Source: Chlorops oryzae
Taxonomy: Eukaryota > Arthropoda > Insecta > Diptera > Chloropidae
Assembly (NCBI GenBank): GCA_020466095.1
Contig: CM035806.1
Span: 54,484,416-54,548,415 of the forward strand
Direction of reading: 5' to 3'
Length of the DNA: 64,000 nt
Shown here one piece after another: positions 35,945 to 49,997 of this stretch (position 1 is its first letter; each line of letters begins with the position of its first letter). The notes beneath the pieces are model-generated. The model saw only the letters and a list, made by a program, of their open reading frames with translations. It had not been told where the DNA came from and did not search any database. Made by a program: the position numbers and the translations under genes.

Positions 35945-36990
35945 ATGAGCCGCAAAATTGTTCGAACGTGAAAAGCGTGCGGTTTTATTTCAAAATGGAA
36001 GGAAAAAAATATTCGATTTTTTTGTTTTTGAATTAGAAACAAAAGCTCTAAAATTTTGAGATGAACGATGAATAGGATGAAGAGAGAACGGATTGATATA
36101 TTGATAATTTGATGAATTGATCGATTGAACCACCGAGTACCCAAATTTAAAACGTTTGCGATGTGATATATATTTTTGGAATGTTATGATGCCATATTGA
36201 ACAAACAAAAAAAAAAAAAAAAAAAATGAAAGGACTTGAAAAGAAAAATCTTAAATTATCAAGTAAACATACACACACACACACACACACACACAACTAC
36301 ACTGAGAGAAAGAGAGTGGAAAATCGATCAAGATAATTGCAGCAAATCAAACGAAGAATTCTAATTATTCTATGGGATCCAATTTGATTTTTGACTTTTT
36401 TATAATTTTTTATAATTTTTCTTTTGTTACTTTTGGATATGAATACTGCTTTGAAAGGAAAATATTTCGACTTTTTGGCAGTGGAACTGACACTAGGCTT
36501 ATATCTGGTACTGTGTATAAAACAAACTGTGAGAGAAATGCTCGCTTTTCACTCTTTTTTTTTATAAGGTGTAAAAGTAGTTTTTGTTTCGTGTTTTTTT
36601 TTTTTTAATTTTATTTTTATTAAAAATTATTTTATATACTTATATTTAAACGGATTTATACAGACAAGTAATTTTAAAAGAGCGAAAGTAGGAGAGAGCG
36701 ACAGAGAGAAAGAGAGAAGGAGACAGAAACAGAAACAGTGACAGAAAAATGAGAAAGAGAAAGAGAAAGAGAAAAGGCGAAAAAGAGAGAGATTGTTGTT
36801 TGATTTGATGAGAAATTTGTACTTTGAATCGGCAATTTATGTGATTTTAATTTCCATATTCAAATTTCTGAATTTCTTATTTATGCCATACAATTTCAAA
36901 AAAAAAAAAAAAAAAAAAAAAAAACATTTTTATTTGCCATTTTGTGTATGCTTTCGAATTGTGTTTGTTTGATTTTGAATGTAACGAAAT

Positions 36991-36996
36991 AATAAA
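36991..36996 (+). terminator. Candidate poly(A) signal of the Gbs gene
   Basis: The first exact AATAAA I find downstream of the stop codon, implying a 3' UTR of about 1.05 kb. Confidence 0.4.
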
Positions 36997-37638
36997 TTTG
37001 TATAAATATATTTAAAACACCCTCTTAGACCAATAAGACTTAAAACAATATATATATATATAAATATACCGTAAAATATAACAGAACGTATCGTTATCAT
37101 TAATGGAACACTGAAATTACTTTATATCATTTTTTTTTTTTTATATTGTTAAAAAATCAATTTTTTATTGGCGCGAAAATAATTTCAAAATGAAAAATAT
37201 TTTCGGGTTTACGGTGATATTTTGAATTGTTACACGAGAAGATTTTTTATTTTCAAAGAGCAACCCCGCCACTACCGATCACCGCTGGCGTTTTGTTGAA
37301 AGATGTTGACGTACGTGTAAACTAGAGCAATGAGTTTTGAAGGACTTGTTTTTTTTTTATCCTTGATGTTTTCGCTTATGTGTTTTTTCTTCCCAAAATA
37401 CGCATCTACATTTATGGAACCATTTTCAGCCAAAAAAAAAAAAAAAAAAAAAAAATTTATGCTGCAAAAACTTTGACCAAGAGGCTTTCGAAATGACCGA
37501 TTCAACTGTACTATTCATTATAAAAAAGGTTACATTATCGAAGAGAACTAAATTTGAATTGTCAACTGTCATGTTCTATTCTTTGGTACACTAATATATA
37601 TATATATATTATATGGATAATAAATATGAAACCATATA

Positions 37639-37780
37639 CAGTGTACTCTCTCTTGCGCGGACACCTGCGGGACCGAATAATATGTCCGCTTAAAAGGAAA
37701 CTCTTTGAGAAGCCGAATCACTAGAGCATTCACAAAAAGTGTCCGCTTAAGAGAAGTGTCCGCAAGAAAAGAGTACACTG
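37639..37780. mobile_element. mariner-like MITE, copy 2
   Basis: Ends CAGTGTACTCTCTC and GAGTACACTG with TA on both sides. 142 bp. It shares GTCCGCTTAA motifs with the copy at 8786-8944. Confidence 0.85.
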
Positions 37781-40700
37781 TAAAAGGATCGCAATGAAAG
37801 CCTAAGAAAGAAAATGACTAAAGAGTATATTTTCATGAACTCTTGAAAGGTCATTTGAAAGTTTCTATTCACAATGATGGTTCGAAACAATTATTCGTCT
37901 TTTTTTTTTTTTTTTTTTTTTTTTGTTTTTGTTTTTGTTTTTTAACTTTGAAAGCACGAAATAAAATATCGATTTTAGTTTTTTTTTCTGCTCTAACATT
38001 AGCTGGTTTTAATTGTGATTGATGAAAAAAAAAAATTTCAATCGTAATTTGTTGTCGTGCGACGCTTTGTCTTAGTTTCTCATTTTCATTTACATTTTAA
38101 TTTTCATTTTAATTTTCCTTTTTTGTTTTCATTTTTATGAACGCGGGCGTTTATGAAAATGCGTTTCAGGGAATCGAAGTACTTGAAAGTTGAAAAACTC
38201 AATTGAAATTTTCTTCTCGGAAGCAGAGTTTGATGGAAAAAACATCCTCAAACATTCTCGTGAAACTTTCAAATTAAGTGCGATCCGATTAGCTGAGCTT
38301 GATTGAAATATTTCTAGCATAGAGCTTCAGAGTCGTTGGCAGCCTCCCGATATTTCTGTAAAATTAAAGAATTTTTTTTTTAGAACCTGAAAATAATTTG
38401 TTAAATAAATTGTAGATAACAGTGAAGGGCATTCCTCAAAGGAGTCGAGAAGCACAGAAACTGAAATTGAATTGTAACAAATAAAACGCTCAATATATAT
38501 ATGTTAGGAAAAGCTGGGCGATTGAGACTTTTGGCCATTGAGTTAGCTTCCAAAACTGCTCTTGTAAAATCTTACCGTAAACCGTGTAAATAATTTTGTC
38601 AATAAAAACTCATTTACTTATTGACACGGGGAAAACTCTTCTCTTTAGATTCCTATTGTCTACGACGTTATATTCTGTGGTTTGTCATCGAAATATTATT
38701 ATGATTCTACTGCAAATACCTAAAATTTTTATGCCAATTACAATCTTCTATAAGATGACATGAGTAAATGAGTTTCCTTTCTGTTTTTACTGGATTATAT
38801 AAAAGCAAAGACTTCCTATAAATAAACTTGAAATGACATCGTAACGCATTAATAAAAATGAAGAACAAACACTTCTAATACATTGCTTTATGGACTTCAC
38901 AATCCACACACCGTACATATACACGGGCATAAAAACACGCATATAAATCCATGCGTGTGTTAACATTGAATGGAGTCCAAGACTCCGAAGCCTGTCGAGT
39001 CGTTATAATACACATAAACCTTTTTTTTTAAGTTTGAAGTCGTATTGATAAATTGTTTAAAAAAAAAAAAACAAAACAAACAAACGAGGGCCCTAATATT
39101 TATGGTCCGGTTAAATTCTGATTTTTTTTTTATCCATCATTTTATATACATATCTCTAAGGGATCTTGTTTTATCTAAGCAAAAAAAAAAAAATAATATT
39201 AAAAACAAAAAAAAAAAAAAAAACGCTATATATACAGACATTTACATAAATTTTATTGAATTAAAGAAACAAAAAAAAAACAAAAAAAAAATCTAGTACA
39301 ATCGTAAAAGCATACGAAGGGAACTGTGCAACTACTTTGAAACTGTAAGACTCTCTGTTCCCTAAATTTAAGGAAAAAATTCATATATATACAAAAATAT
39401 ATTAATATACATATATTGAATAAAAAGCAAATACTGGAAATATGAATATTTCTATAGCAATCCTCATAATTATTAATAAAATTGAAACTGATGTGAAAAT
39501 TGAAATAAATTTTCAATAATTTGGCTATTCACAAAGTGTGCTAAATTTGTATATTGCCACGGATTACTAAAATCTTACACTTTCATAAATTATTGCACTA
39601 CGTTATGATAGCTCTTTTTGTGAATTCTCCAAATGTTCTTTAATATATTTATATGATACACTGTAAAAAAAAAAAAAGGAATTTAAACAATCAAAACTGA
39701 AGTACTAACGCAGAATTGTTAATTTCGCAAAAGGAAAAAATGGAGCAACATCTTGAATTTTATTTAACATTTCTTTAGGTTGTCGAGTATGTGGGGGTAT
39801 TCCGGCATCCGCATAGAAATGATGCATATTAAATTATGTACCTTTTTATTTTGAATACATAGTTTCTTGAAAGCCCATTAATGCAACTTTAACAGTCCGA
39901 CGTGAGTACCAAATTTTTTTTGTTTGTTTTTTACGTTTTTTTTTTTTTTTGTTTTTTAATAAAGGAAAAAAATTCTTCCGTGTAAAGTCGCAAGAAAGTA
40001 ATATAATTTATAAATGTATCGCAAAATTGCGTAAAAAGAAATGAAAAGCGAAGGAAATTAACGCAGACTTATGTACGTGCCTTTTGAAGAAATATTTATA
40101 CTTACGAGTCTTTAAGGTGAAGCAAAAGATATAATATCCCATGTTGTGTGTTACAAAAGGGCATATTTTATAGCTATTTTAAAACTAATTTTTAAGCTAA
40201 AATGAAATTTTTTATACTATTATAATGTTATAAGTTCTCTTCTTCATTTCAATCTAAAAAAAAAAAGAAACTTTTCTGTTTGCAACTCTCTCTCTTCTCT
40301 TATTTTTTCTTAGCTCTGAAAAAAAGTCTTCAAAAATCTTTCTCTCTATTTCTTTCACATTTATGTAAGCTCGTTTGATTCGATTTTTTTTCTTGTATAG
40401 ACTTAAAATAATTAAGCTTGAAGAAAAACACTTGTAACAAATTATTATCAGTGTATCGAATATGTTGCCATAATGTTAAGGCTCTCAAGGCTTTCTTATT
40501 ATCTACACTGAAAAACTATATTGCACATACGTATATACTTGTATCTATATATAAAACATTATCGATAAATAATATATATGTATCGGTAATGCTATATATA
40601 ATAATAAATAAACGTATTTTGGTAAAAAAAAAAAAAAAAACAAAATACATGTTGACTTGGTGTTTGTTTTTTAATTAGGCATATTGAAAAAGGGTACAGA

Positions 40701-42023
40701 TCTCAGGCTTATGTCTTCATCCACCTACATATGTACTTATATGCTCTGAGTGCTATTGTGTGGGGTCATCTCGAGTTCAATATTTCAATAGCCTATTCAA
40801 GTATTGCTTTCGCACTTAATTTGTCTTGAAAGATTTCACAGTTGCGACAGGTTCTCTTGGGTCTCACCATGCCAAAATTTCCACGCTCTTCTTGAGTGAG
40901 TGTTTAGATATTTTCAAAATTTTCACTTCCTCGATGGCCAGAGACATTCTCGAAGGGTATAGCCGACTGCAGCTGTCTGAAAGGGATTGTAAAGTTTTGT
41001 TTATTTTTCGATAGGTGCTACCTCAAAACAGTATTGAAACTGATTTTTAGGTTCCAATTGGCAATTGCACAGTTTCCTTGAAATATTCTTGAAAAATCTT
41101 TTTTCGTTAGCTTTTTTTTTTTCCAAATTTACTATCAGTCGTATTCTAACAGCCCGATTCTGAATATTCCCGGGAAATTTACTTTTCTCGAGAGTAAACT
41201 TCTTCTTTTTTAAATATTTGGTGTAAGAAATTTTATGGGAAATGGGTATTTGACCCATACCCTTAATTTTCCTTACCTTATCTATTTAAAAAGCGAGGAT
41301 TTTAGTCTCGAAAGAATATTCCCGGTAGTTTTTTTTACCTGAAAATTTCCTTCGCGGAAAAAATAAGTATTCCAAGCGTCAATAAAGGAAAAAATTTGAT
41401 GACCTTTGCTTAAAAAAGTTCAAAATACTTCGTTCCTTTATATTCACTTCTGCAGTGTGCTTAGAATGGCTGAATTTTTTTCAATTTCGCACAGAAAAAC
41501 TCCCCGATAATATTTAGAGTCGGCCTGTATATCTATAACTAATAAATATTGAAAGATGAAGCAAATAGCGACTAATAGTTAATGAAACAAGAAACCTAAT
41601 TTATAAAATTGCTTTTCATCTTACACTGTAAACATAAAATATAATATTTATGTATTAAACTCATGATCATGGATCAGCATAAACTCAGACCACATGCTCA
41701 AGAAATCTTATCTATCAATGTTGACAATATCCCAGCAAACATTGAGGTTTGAGGATGATTCGAGAATGATTTAATATCAATTGTATTTAGTTTTATTGAA
41801 ATGTCAAACTTCTTCTTGCGTATTCAAATTTCCCGTCCTATCCCGAGAGGTCCGCAAAACGCGACCAGTTTCTCCATTTTGTTCTATCGGCTGCATCATC
41901 AGAGGTGAGTCCCACATCGGGCATCGAATTTGCACAAAATTTTTTGTATGATTTTTTTAATATCGGCACGAAAAGAGGTAGAGGTGTTTGCTAATTAAAG
42001 ATCCAAAACGAATATGGACATAT

Positions 42024-42029
42024 TTTATT
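42024..42029 (-). terminator. Candidate poly(A) signal of Brr2
   Basis: AATAAA on the - strand, about 90 bases after the Brr2 stop codon. Confidence 0.5.
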
Positions 42030-42115
42030 ATGGATAGTAATATTATGTGAGGCTAAACTGATGTAAGTACTTATATATTAATTGCTATTGATAAACAAAT
42101 TGAAAATCTCGATCT

Positions 42116-45100
42116 TTAATCCGACTCGCTGTCACTATCGGATTGGAAATCACTAACTTCAATTGTGAATTGGTATTCCTGATCGCAGCCGAGATACGAA
42201 TCGCTCATGAAGTACAATGTGTATTCATGACGACCTGGACTTGGAGCTACAAAGTCCAATTTAACCTTTGCCTTTTGCTGCAATGTCAGACGCTTGATCG
42301 AGAGTAGAGAGTTTGATTTCGGATCACCGATGACGACCCACCAGCCTTCCTCGCGTTTCTAATTAAAATAGAAATGATTAATAATTTGATAAATATTGAT
42401 CGAAAATATCCTACTTGTGGATAGAATGGTGCAATAACAGGTCCAGTTACTTCGTCCTCACGTTCCAATTGCACGACCACATTGACCGTTGAGCCCGAAT
42501 TTATGCGATCCTTATCAACGACCTCATAATTCAGTTCAATATTTGGATACCGATTGCAGAAACGCGCCACATCGGCCATTTGAGAGTCCGACAGGTTCAA
42601 AAGTTTCGAACGATCATCGTCCTCCAATTCCATTATATTGAAAACCGTTTCAATTTTCTACAAAAGATATTCGAGGCAATACGGTCATGAATGAGAGAGA
42701 AATGAGAAAAGGCGATTCGATAAAAATGATTGATTTACCTTTTCGGTGCAACGCTTAATGATTTCTGAGCTAAAGTGTGGCAATTGCTTCAGATAGGAGT
42801 CCTTGCTCCACATAGCTTGCGTTACCATTTGCGCTAATTCCATCGCTGCCACCGCAGGAGCAAGCCAGCCATTTGAACTGAGCACATCGACACACGCCTG
42901 AATGAGACGTATGGCTTTACTGAGTATCATTTCAGTATCACTTTGGAGCTCCGGTCCCAGTTGGACACGTGAAAGATGCGCCTGCAGTAATAGATTCGTC
43001 TTGACATGTGGATCGTTATACCTTGGGCTGGGTGAGTCATTACTTGGCGCTATCTTATTGGGCAGACGGTGTGACAAAGTACGTAAAATGCTCTCTTCGT
43101 GGTGCCTGACAACAACATCTTCGTACTCAGCAGCTGATGAAATTATTTCCAAGAGACCCCGTACTTTCGTCTTATTATTCAATGAGAGACTGAAAAGTTC
43201 TGCGAAAAAAAAAAAAAAAAAGAATTAAGATATATTCATCAGAATCATTAGCGACATACTCGTAACTTACCTATTGTTGTGTAATTTATGTAATAGTACG
43301 CAGCTATCATTCCCAAATTTAATGGCAGAGTATCCATTTCGTCCTCGACGCTAATGCACTTCGATTTCTCAAGATCGGCGAGCGTATTCTCGACCAGCTC
43401 GGACAGATGGTCAGACAAATGACGATGTGTAACGCCCTGAAGATTATAATAATTTGGATTCTGTGTGAGCCGGCGATAGAGGAATGTCCAAGTGAGATAA
43501 TCGACTGCATCCTGTTTGTTCTCAATTGTTTTAGTTACCACCTCCGCATTGAAATGATCATGTAGACGATGATCCAAATGACTCTCAATCGGTAGAGACT
43601 CGTTAAGGAATTTCTTGAAGAAATCCTTCTTTGACGATTGACACATGAGCACACATTTGGCGTCAACATCCTCGGTTGGCCGATTGGCGCGTCCGACCAT
43701 TTGCAAAACATCTGTTATCGGATAATCCTCATACGAATGGTTCTTGCCATTGTAGAACTGTGTATCCATAATGATTACCAAATGCGACAGAATGCTCATG
43801 CCCCAACACAGATCTCGCGAGACGACAGCAATTTGTACAGCCCCGGATTTGAATAGTTCCTCGACCAATCGATAATCGGATGTGTTAAGACCTTCATGCA
43901 TGTACGCAACACCTTGTGAAAGCGTCTCTTTGAGTGTTTTATCGGACATGAGATCCAAAAACGGTAGAATATCCTTCTGCTCGGCGTGCAAGAATCGAGT
44001 GGGCTGCTGATCTGATGCGCTATACGTCATTATATCAATGGCAGTTAGACGAGCTTGTTTGCGTGAGGAAACAAAAACGATTACCGGCTTGTTGGGACTG
44101 TACTTCACGATGACATTGTACACCGGCTTCGACATGGAGGCAATTCGTGTTGCATTATGGGTTACATTGAAGCCCTGTATATGTAGTTCTAGCGGCGTCG
44201 GTCGCACACTTGGATGGAAATTAAAAGTATCCTCCGGATTACAGCCCAACCATTGGGCAACATCACGTGCATCGGCTAGTGATGAGGACAACGCAACAAT
44301 GCGAATCGGTTTTTCGATCTGCGACGAAATGTAACGCATACGCGAGCAAACAACTTCAAGGACGGGTCCGTCCTCACCTCCAACCAGTTGCAATTCGTCT
44401 ACTATAAATAGATGTACGTTTTGTACATTTTTACGTTGCTTCCACCGACGCGAGAGTACGTCCCATTTCTCGGCGGTCGTTACGACAATTTGACCTTTTG
44501 CCAGCAACTTAAGATCCGTGCCGGTTTCGCCGGTCAGCTTAACAACGCGTAGCGAAAGCGTCCCGAACTTTTTATGCCAGTCCATAAACACCAAATCGGC
44601 TAGATCCTCTTTTGAGACAAGATAGACACAGCGTGCATCGTCCGGATGCTCCGAAAACAGACGCATGATGGCGAATTCGGCAACAGTCATTTTACCAGAA
44701 CCTGTCGGGGCACCAACAAACACATTCGTGTCCTTATGGTAAACAGCATTAAACACCTGCGTCTGTATCGGATTGAATTGAGGGAACCGATCACGGTAAA
44801 ACTCCTCGAATTTCGGTTTGCGCAGCGCAGAGATTGGAAGTGGCTGCAAGTCGAGCAACTGCGTCGGTGGCATATTCTTCTCGGGTAAGATCAAATGACG
44901 GAAGGATACTGGCAATTGTGTTTCCGAACCAATCCAACGATCTGAGACAATACGCAGAAAATATTGCGGTGGCAGCGGTTCGTATACGGGCACAAAGAAC
45001 TTCACTTGGTGCTCATCCTCGGCGTACTTCTTCTTCAGTAAGAAGAACTCATGATGTAGTATAACCTCTGAATCAACGTCTTCTATTAGTATCCAAAAAC

Positions 45101-48100
45101 CTTCAGACAATCCATGCACTTTTTCCTCCCACTGGAAGTCGGGCATTATGGTCAGCTCAACACGCAGCGTGGAGCGCGTTATCGGCTGTATATGCGTTGA
45201 AAGCTCAAGTTTCGGAAACTGATGAACGAACTTATATATCGTCTTACCCAGCTTGGGTACGCGTATCAATTCACCGATCTCATTCGGCTCCAAATCGTAT
45301 AATCGCTCCCATGGAAAGTTTTTCTTCTCCAGCTTTTTAGCGATTTCATCGGGCATTTTCTTGAATTGTCGCAGCGGAGTCATCGACTGCCACATCCGTC
45401 TGTCGATCATTTTGCAAAGTGTTAAGGTCTTATCGGCCAATTGGGCCCAGCCACGATGTAGCACAATCTCAAATATCGCACGCATCAGCCGCGATGCCGA
45501 TTGTGTTATGAAGACCATATCCGACATGAGTGCAAAGCCTTCAAGCTTCAATTGTGATATGTAGGCCTGCAGCAAGACATTCACTTTCGCACTGTTCTCC
45601 TCAATGGATTCCTTTATTGGTATTGGAACACGTTCCATTAATTTCTGCAGCTCAAGTTTTTCCTCTTCGCGCACAGCGATATGCTTAAACTCGGACGAGA
45701 GTGAAAAAACGCGAAAGAGTTCGATTTCGCTGAGCGTCTGCTTGAGCAATTGGTTATACGTCATCATGGTCTCGTGAGTGCAATAGTAATGCGAAGCGAT
45801 GCGCCCCAATTCGGTAACCTGAAACTGACCGCTCTTCCTCTCATATTTTAATAGACCACTGCGATCCAAGTGCAATGCGGCGGTGTGTATTAGATCTGCT
45901 CGTCGCTGTTCTAATAGAGGATCCTCACGCGCATCGTCGTGCGAAATGCCATAGAGCGTTGGGTTACGCAGCATTCGTATATAAAGATAGGTATAGCCGA
46001 GCCAGTTGACTGCATCCTTTAAATTTTGAACAGTTCCCAAAACAATCTCGGCATTTAACATATCTGCCGTCTTTGAAATAAATTGCGATTCAATGGGCAA
46101 TTGCTGATTTAATAAGGATAAATAAAATTGGAGTTCGCTGTGATTGGTTATGAGAATACCCTCGCCTTTCGTATCGTATTGCGGACGACCAGCACGACCC
46201 AACATTTGAAGAACATCCAGTGCGCTCAGCTCTACCCAACGTCCTTTTTCTGGATTATAGACTTGAGTACCTTTAATGATAACGGTATGCGCCGGCAGAT
46301 TAACACCCCAAGCTAATGTTGCGGTCGAAACCAACACCTGTATATGCCGATCAGCAAATAAATCCTCGACTAGAGTTCTATCAACACGCGTCATGCCCGC
46401 GTGATGTATAGCGAAACCGTACGGTAGCAATTCTTTCAATTCGGTATTTTTGACCTGTTCCGCTTCAGTACGTAATACTTCCATGCTGGCCGAACCCTCA
46501 CGTAGGAATGTACCTAAGGTATCTTTTTCCAAGCACATGTCTCGAACAGCGCGAGCCGTCTTGCCAGTCTCCTTGCGTGAGTGCACGAATACAAGAACCT
46601 GATTGCGTCCAGCATGCTCCATTGTTTTTTCATATACAATTTCATTCATGACTTGGAAGCGCTTGAGTGCTTTCTTTTCGGTCACACCAATATACTGCTG
46701 TTCCAATGCAACCGGACGGTAGCTGTTGTCGAAGTAGAAGAGACCCTTATCTGGACGAACACGCAAAAAGCTCGCAACATCCTGATAGTTTGGCAACGTT
46801 GCCGAAAGACCAACCAAACGGACTTCTTCCTGCGTCGTCTCAATATTACGTATGGTACGTGCGACCAAAGCTTCTAGCACTGGACCACGTTCATCGTGTA
46901 ACAAATGGATTTCGTCTATGATGACCAAACGAACAAAGTTCGTGAACGTTTTCTCGCCACCTTTACGGGTTATAATATCCCATTTTTCTGGAGTACATAC
47001 GATTACTTGAGTCATAGCGATCTGCTCGCGTGTCAATTGATGATCCCCTGTCAACTCGGATACCACCAGATTATAGCATGACAAGCGACGTCCGAAATTA
47101 CCGACCATCTCCTGGACAAGTGATTTCATTGGAGCAACATAAATGATTTTGAACTCATCGGCATTGATCGTCCCATCCTCGTTTATATGCTTTCCAATCT
47201 CACGCATCATCGTCAGCAGTGCGACATTCGTTTTACCAGCACCTGTTGGTGCACACAGCAATAAATTCTCATCGGTCTCTAGTGCCGCCTTCCATAAACG
47301 AGTCTGAATGTGATTCAAAGTTTTAAAACCCTCGAAGACTGGTTGAACGTATTTTGGTAATTTATCAATTTGCTGCAACTCTACTTTGAGCATTGATGGC
47401 TGTGGCTTCAAAGCTGGAACATGCACCTCCTCGTAGCCTTTCCGTTGTTTACGGAACGAACCATCAGGCAATTGACATCGTTTATTTGCCATAAAATGTG
47501 AACCTTGAGCGAAACAGAGCTCATCTAATTCCAATACCTGACGTACACCGGGTACCAGTCCTGCCGAGCCCTTCTGACCATCACCATCATCGCCATCATG
47601 CTCGCCTTTGCCACCGCGTTTATTCGTACGCACTGTATTTCCGAATTCATCCTCCTCACTCTTGCCGGTATCGAGTTGACGGAGTATCTTTGCCAAATTG
47701 GGATTGTTTCGCATTTTTTCACGTATACGCTGCCGCTCACTATCTGTTTGCGCTGAGGCCAACATTGTGCAATAGAGTATCATTTGCCTATTGATCTTGA
47801 GCTGCTTTATAAAATCAAAACAATCGTAGCCAAGAAGAAGCACCAGTTGATTCTCACAATCGCGTTCGTCGCTAGCATCCTTTAGGATCTTCAAAACATC
47901 TGCCGACTTACTCTGTGAGACCATCGCATCCTTATAGTACTTACTGAGACAACGTTGTAACCAATAAGCATCGATGTCAAGTGGATGCAGTGCTCGTTCT
48001 TTCTTAACCTTTGCTGTAGTCTCTTCACTTGCAAGCTGTAAAGGAAGAAGACAGAGCAAATTAGAAGGAAGTTAAATTGAGACTGACTACTCTAACAAAG

Positions 48101-49131
48101 CTAATGTATGTACTTACATTTTCAGCATGTAGTGTATGATCGACTCTTGCTTCTTCACCCTCCTCTTGACCATCCTCTTCACGTATTTCTCCGTACATAT
48201 CATTATCACTCTCCTCTTCCGATTCTTCGAATTGTACATTTATTCCATAAGTTTCATCCAATTGCTCTTCATTGTTAGCCATTTGTACAGCGTTAATGGC
48301 ATCGGTACCAAAATCAGTGATCTTCTTGCCAAGCTTAACCAACACTGCAAATCTGATATTGATATTATTACTCACAAATCTCAACATAGTTGAGTTTTTA
48401 ACCACTCACCGCTCCTCCGGTATTGTTCCAAGTAGACTATCCACTTCCCGCTTACGTTCCCGATCTTTGAGCTTATCATTTTTGAGCACCGCCAATATTT
48501 CATCTGCAGCACCGCATAAAATGTCTCGTGGCTGATCACCAAGAGCGTCTTGTATAAAGCTAAGCAACGACTTATAAGTCTGACGTGTTTCTTGTGTCTT
48601 GGGACGATAGATTATGCCGACCATTTCATCAATGCCCTCCGATAACAATGTAGCACCTTTCATGCGTTCAAAATCATACTGCGCCTCATCACGCTTTTGC
48701 CGCTTCGCTTTACGTTCCTCTGTCTTCTCGGGCCTCGATCGTTGATACCGATCTCCCATGCGTGTGCCATCTAACTTACCCACTAGTGAAACAACTTCAC
48801 CAGTAGCCTCATCTCGTCGCGGCCGTTCAATAAGGCGTACATCTGCTTGCAACACAAGATTCGAGTTCTAAAAGAAAAAATACTATTATTATTATTAATT
48901 ATTATTTGAGTATTGCGCCTTAATGAATTAAGACGAAATCTTTTAACAAATAAGAGGCGCTAGCTTCCGAGGCTATCGGCCTATAAAAAAAAAATATGTA
49001 GTTGTCATTCACAGGTACATACTCTTAAACACGTTTGAACGTCTTCGTATGCAAAAACCCAATTTGCTTTGAAGATATATACTTACAGATTTATACTCGT
49101 ACTGCAATTGACGTGCAGCTGCATCAGCCAT
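42116..49131 (-). CDS. Brr2: Brr2 / U5-200K spliceosomal RNA helicase
   Basis: Ski2-like DExH helicase of the U5 snRNP that unwinds U4/U6 during spliceosome activation in the nucleus. Exons (- strand): 49131-49087, 48867-48410, 48352-48118, 48035-43271, 43199-42739, 42657-42415 and 42358-42116. Every junction is GT..AG and phases agree, giving 2149 residues against about 2140 for the family. Cassette 1 has intact motifs: APTGAGKT (508-515), DEIH (620-623), SAT (657-659) and QMLGRAGR (856-863). Cassette 2 is degenerate: APTGSGKM (1355-1362) and DELQ (1459-1462), in line with its known role as an inactive regulatory cassette. Each cassette is followed by a Sec63 unit. An acidic patch lies at about 200-245. 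Start [14 protein letters not shown] is the expected fly N-terminus and has an ACAATG context. Confidence 0.98.
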
Positions 49132-49230
49132 TGTGAGTGTATAATTTTTGCTTTATCTGAGTTTGATTAACACTGTTATTTGATATTTTTCTATTTGCAA
49201 ACAGGAAAACAGGGGACTTTGCAGCCGCGG

Positions 49231-49271
49231 CTAGTGATGGATAAATAAATAGAGCTGAGAAACTATCGATA
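49231..49271 (-). promoter_or_regulatory. Brr2 core promoter: DRE and motif-7-like element
   Basis: On the - strand, TATCGATA (49271-49264, the DREF-binding DRE) is followed by AGCTCTATT and then CCATCACTAG (49240-49231), which fits the fly core-promoter motif 7. The start codon is 100-140 bp downstream. This TATA-less combination is typical of fly housekeeping genes. The transcription start was not determined. Confidence 0.65.
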
Positions 49272-49840
49272 CTATTGAATGCACCGAAGGTAGTTTTCCG
49301 ACCAGGGTTGGAACTTTACTGCAATTGCAGTGGATCTACTCCGTTTTTTTTTTTTTTTAATTTTTTTGTCAAACAAAACTCCTAACGATAACTACCAAAA
49401 AGGTACCAACTTTGGTTATATTTTATAAACACCGCAATTCTATTTGTAACGAAGATACTATTGTTGTCCTTGATAAACATCTTGGATTTTCCATTTAAGC
49501 TTATAAGTCGCGATATTAACAGTTTGAAATCTGATATTTATAACAGAAAAAAATTCTTGTCAAAAATGCACATTGGAAGACGCGCAATATGGAGAAATAT
49601 TTACATGAAATGTACTTTTTGTTTTTTTTTCTTTTTATTTGAAAAGAATAAAATATATTTTTGTTATAAAAATCAGATTTGTAATGATTTTTATTTTTTA
49701 ATGCGCAAAATTCAAATCTACTGCCCTTTTTTGTTAAAACTGCTGCAATTTCTTCTTCGCCAAGTTCCAACCCTGCCGTCAATTCTCATTTTCAGTACAA
49801 AACGATAACATATCGTTATCGAAAAGTTGAGCGTTTTGAG

Positions 49841-49997
49841 GCCATTTACACGTTTAGACATTTCGATAATGAAACACACTTTTTGTTGGCTAGGGACGCG
49901 CGGGGATGTAGTATGGTAGCGATTTTCTCTCTCCCCCCTGCAACTCTTCCCAACGAAAATTTGTTTCATTATACAAATGTCTTAACGTGTAAATAGC
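49841..49997. mobile_element. TTTACACGT-ended MITE, copy A
   Basis: The left end ATTTACACGTTTAGACATTT and right end AAATGTCTTAACGTGTAAAT are inverted. The middle contains TTGGCTAGGGACGCGCGGGG. Related copies are at 51414-51573 (same orientation) and 60101-60443 (opposite orientation). Confidence 0.8.

Larger units (their letters stand above)
35945..42115. other. Gbs 3' UTR followed by gene-poor intergenic DNA
   Basis: The first kilobase is probably 3' UTR. Beyond it I see very AT-rich DNA with an (AC)n run near 36270-36297, long poly-A/T tracts, and one mariner-like MITE at 37639-37780. No coding gene is supportable. Gbs and Brr2 are convergent across this stretch. Confidence 0.6.

Noticed and set aside
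42902..47794. Open frames on the + strand across Brr2
   Set aside because: They are antisense shadows of a confidently identified, conserved coding region.
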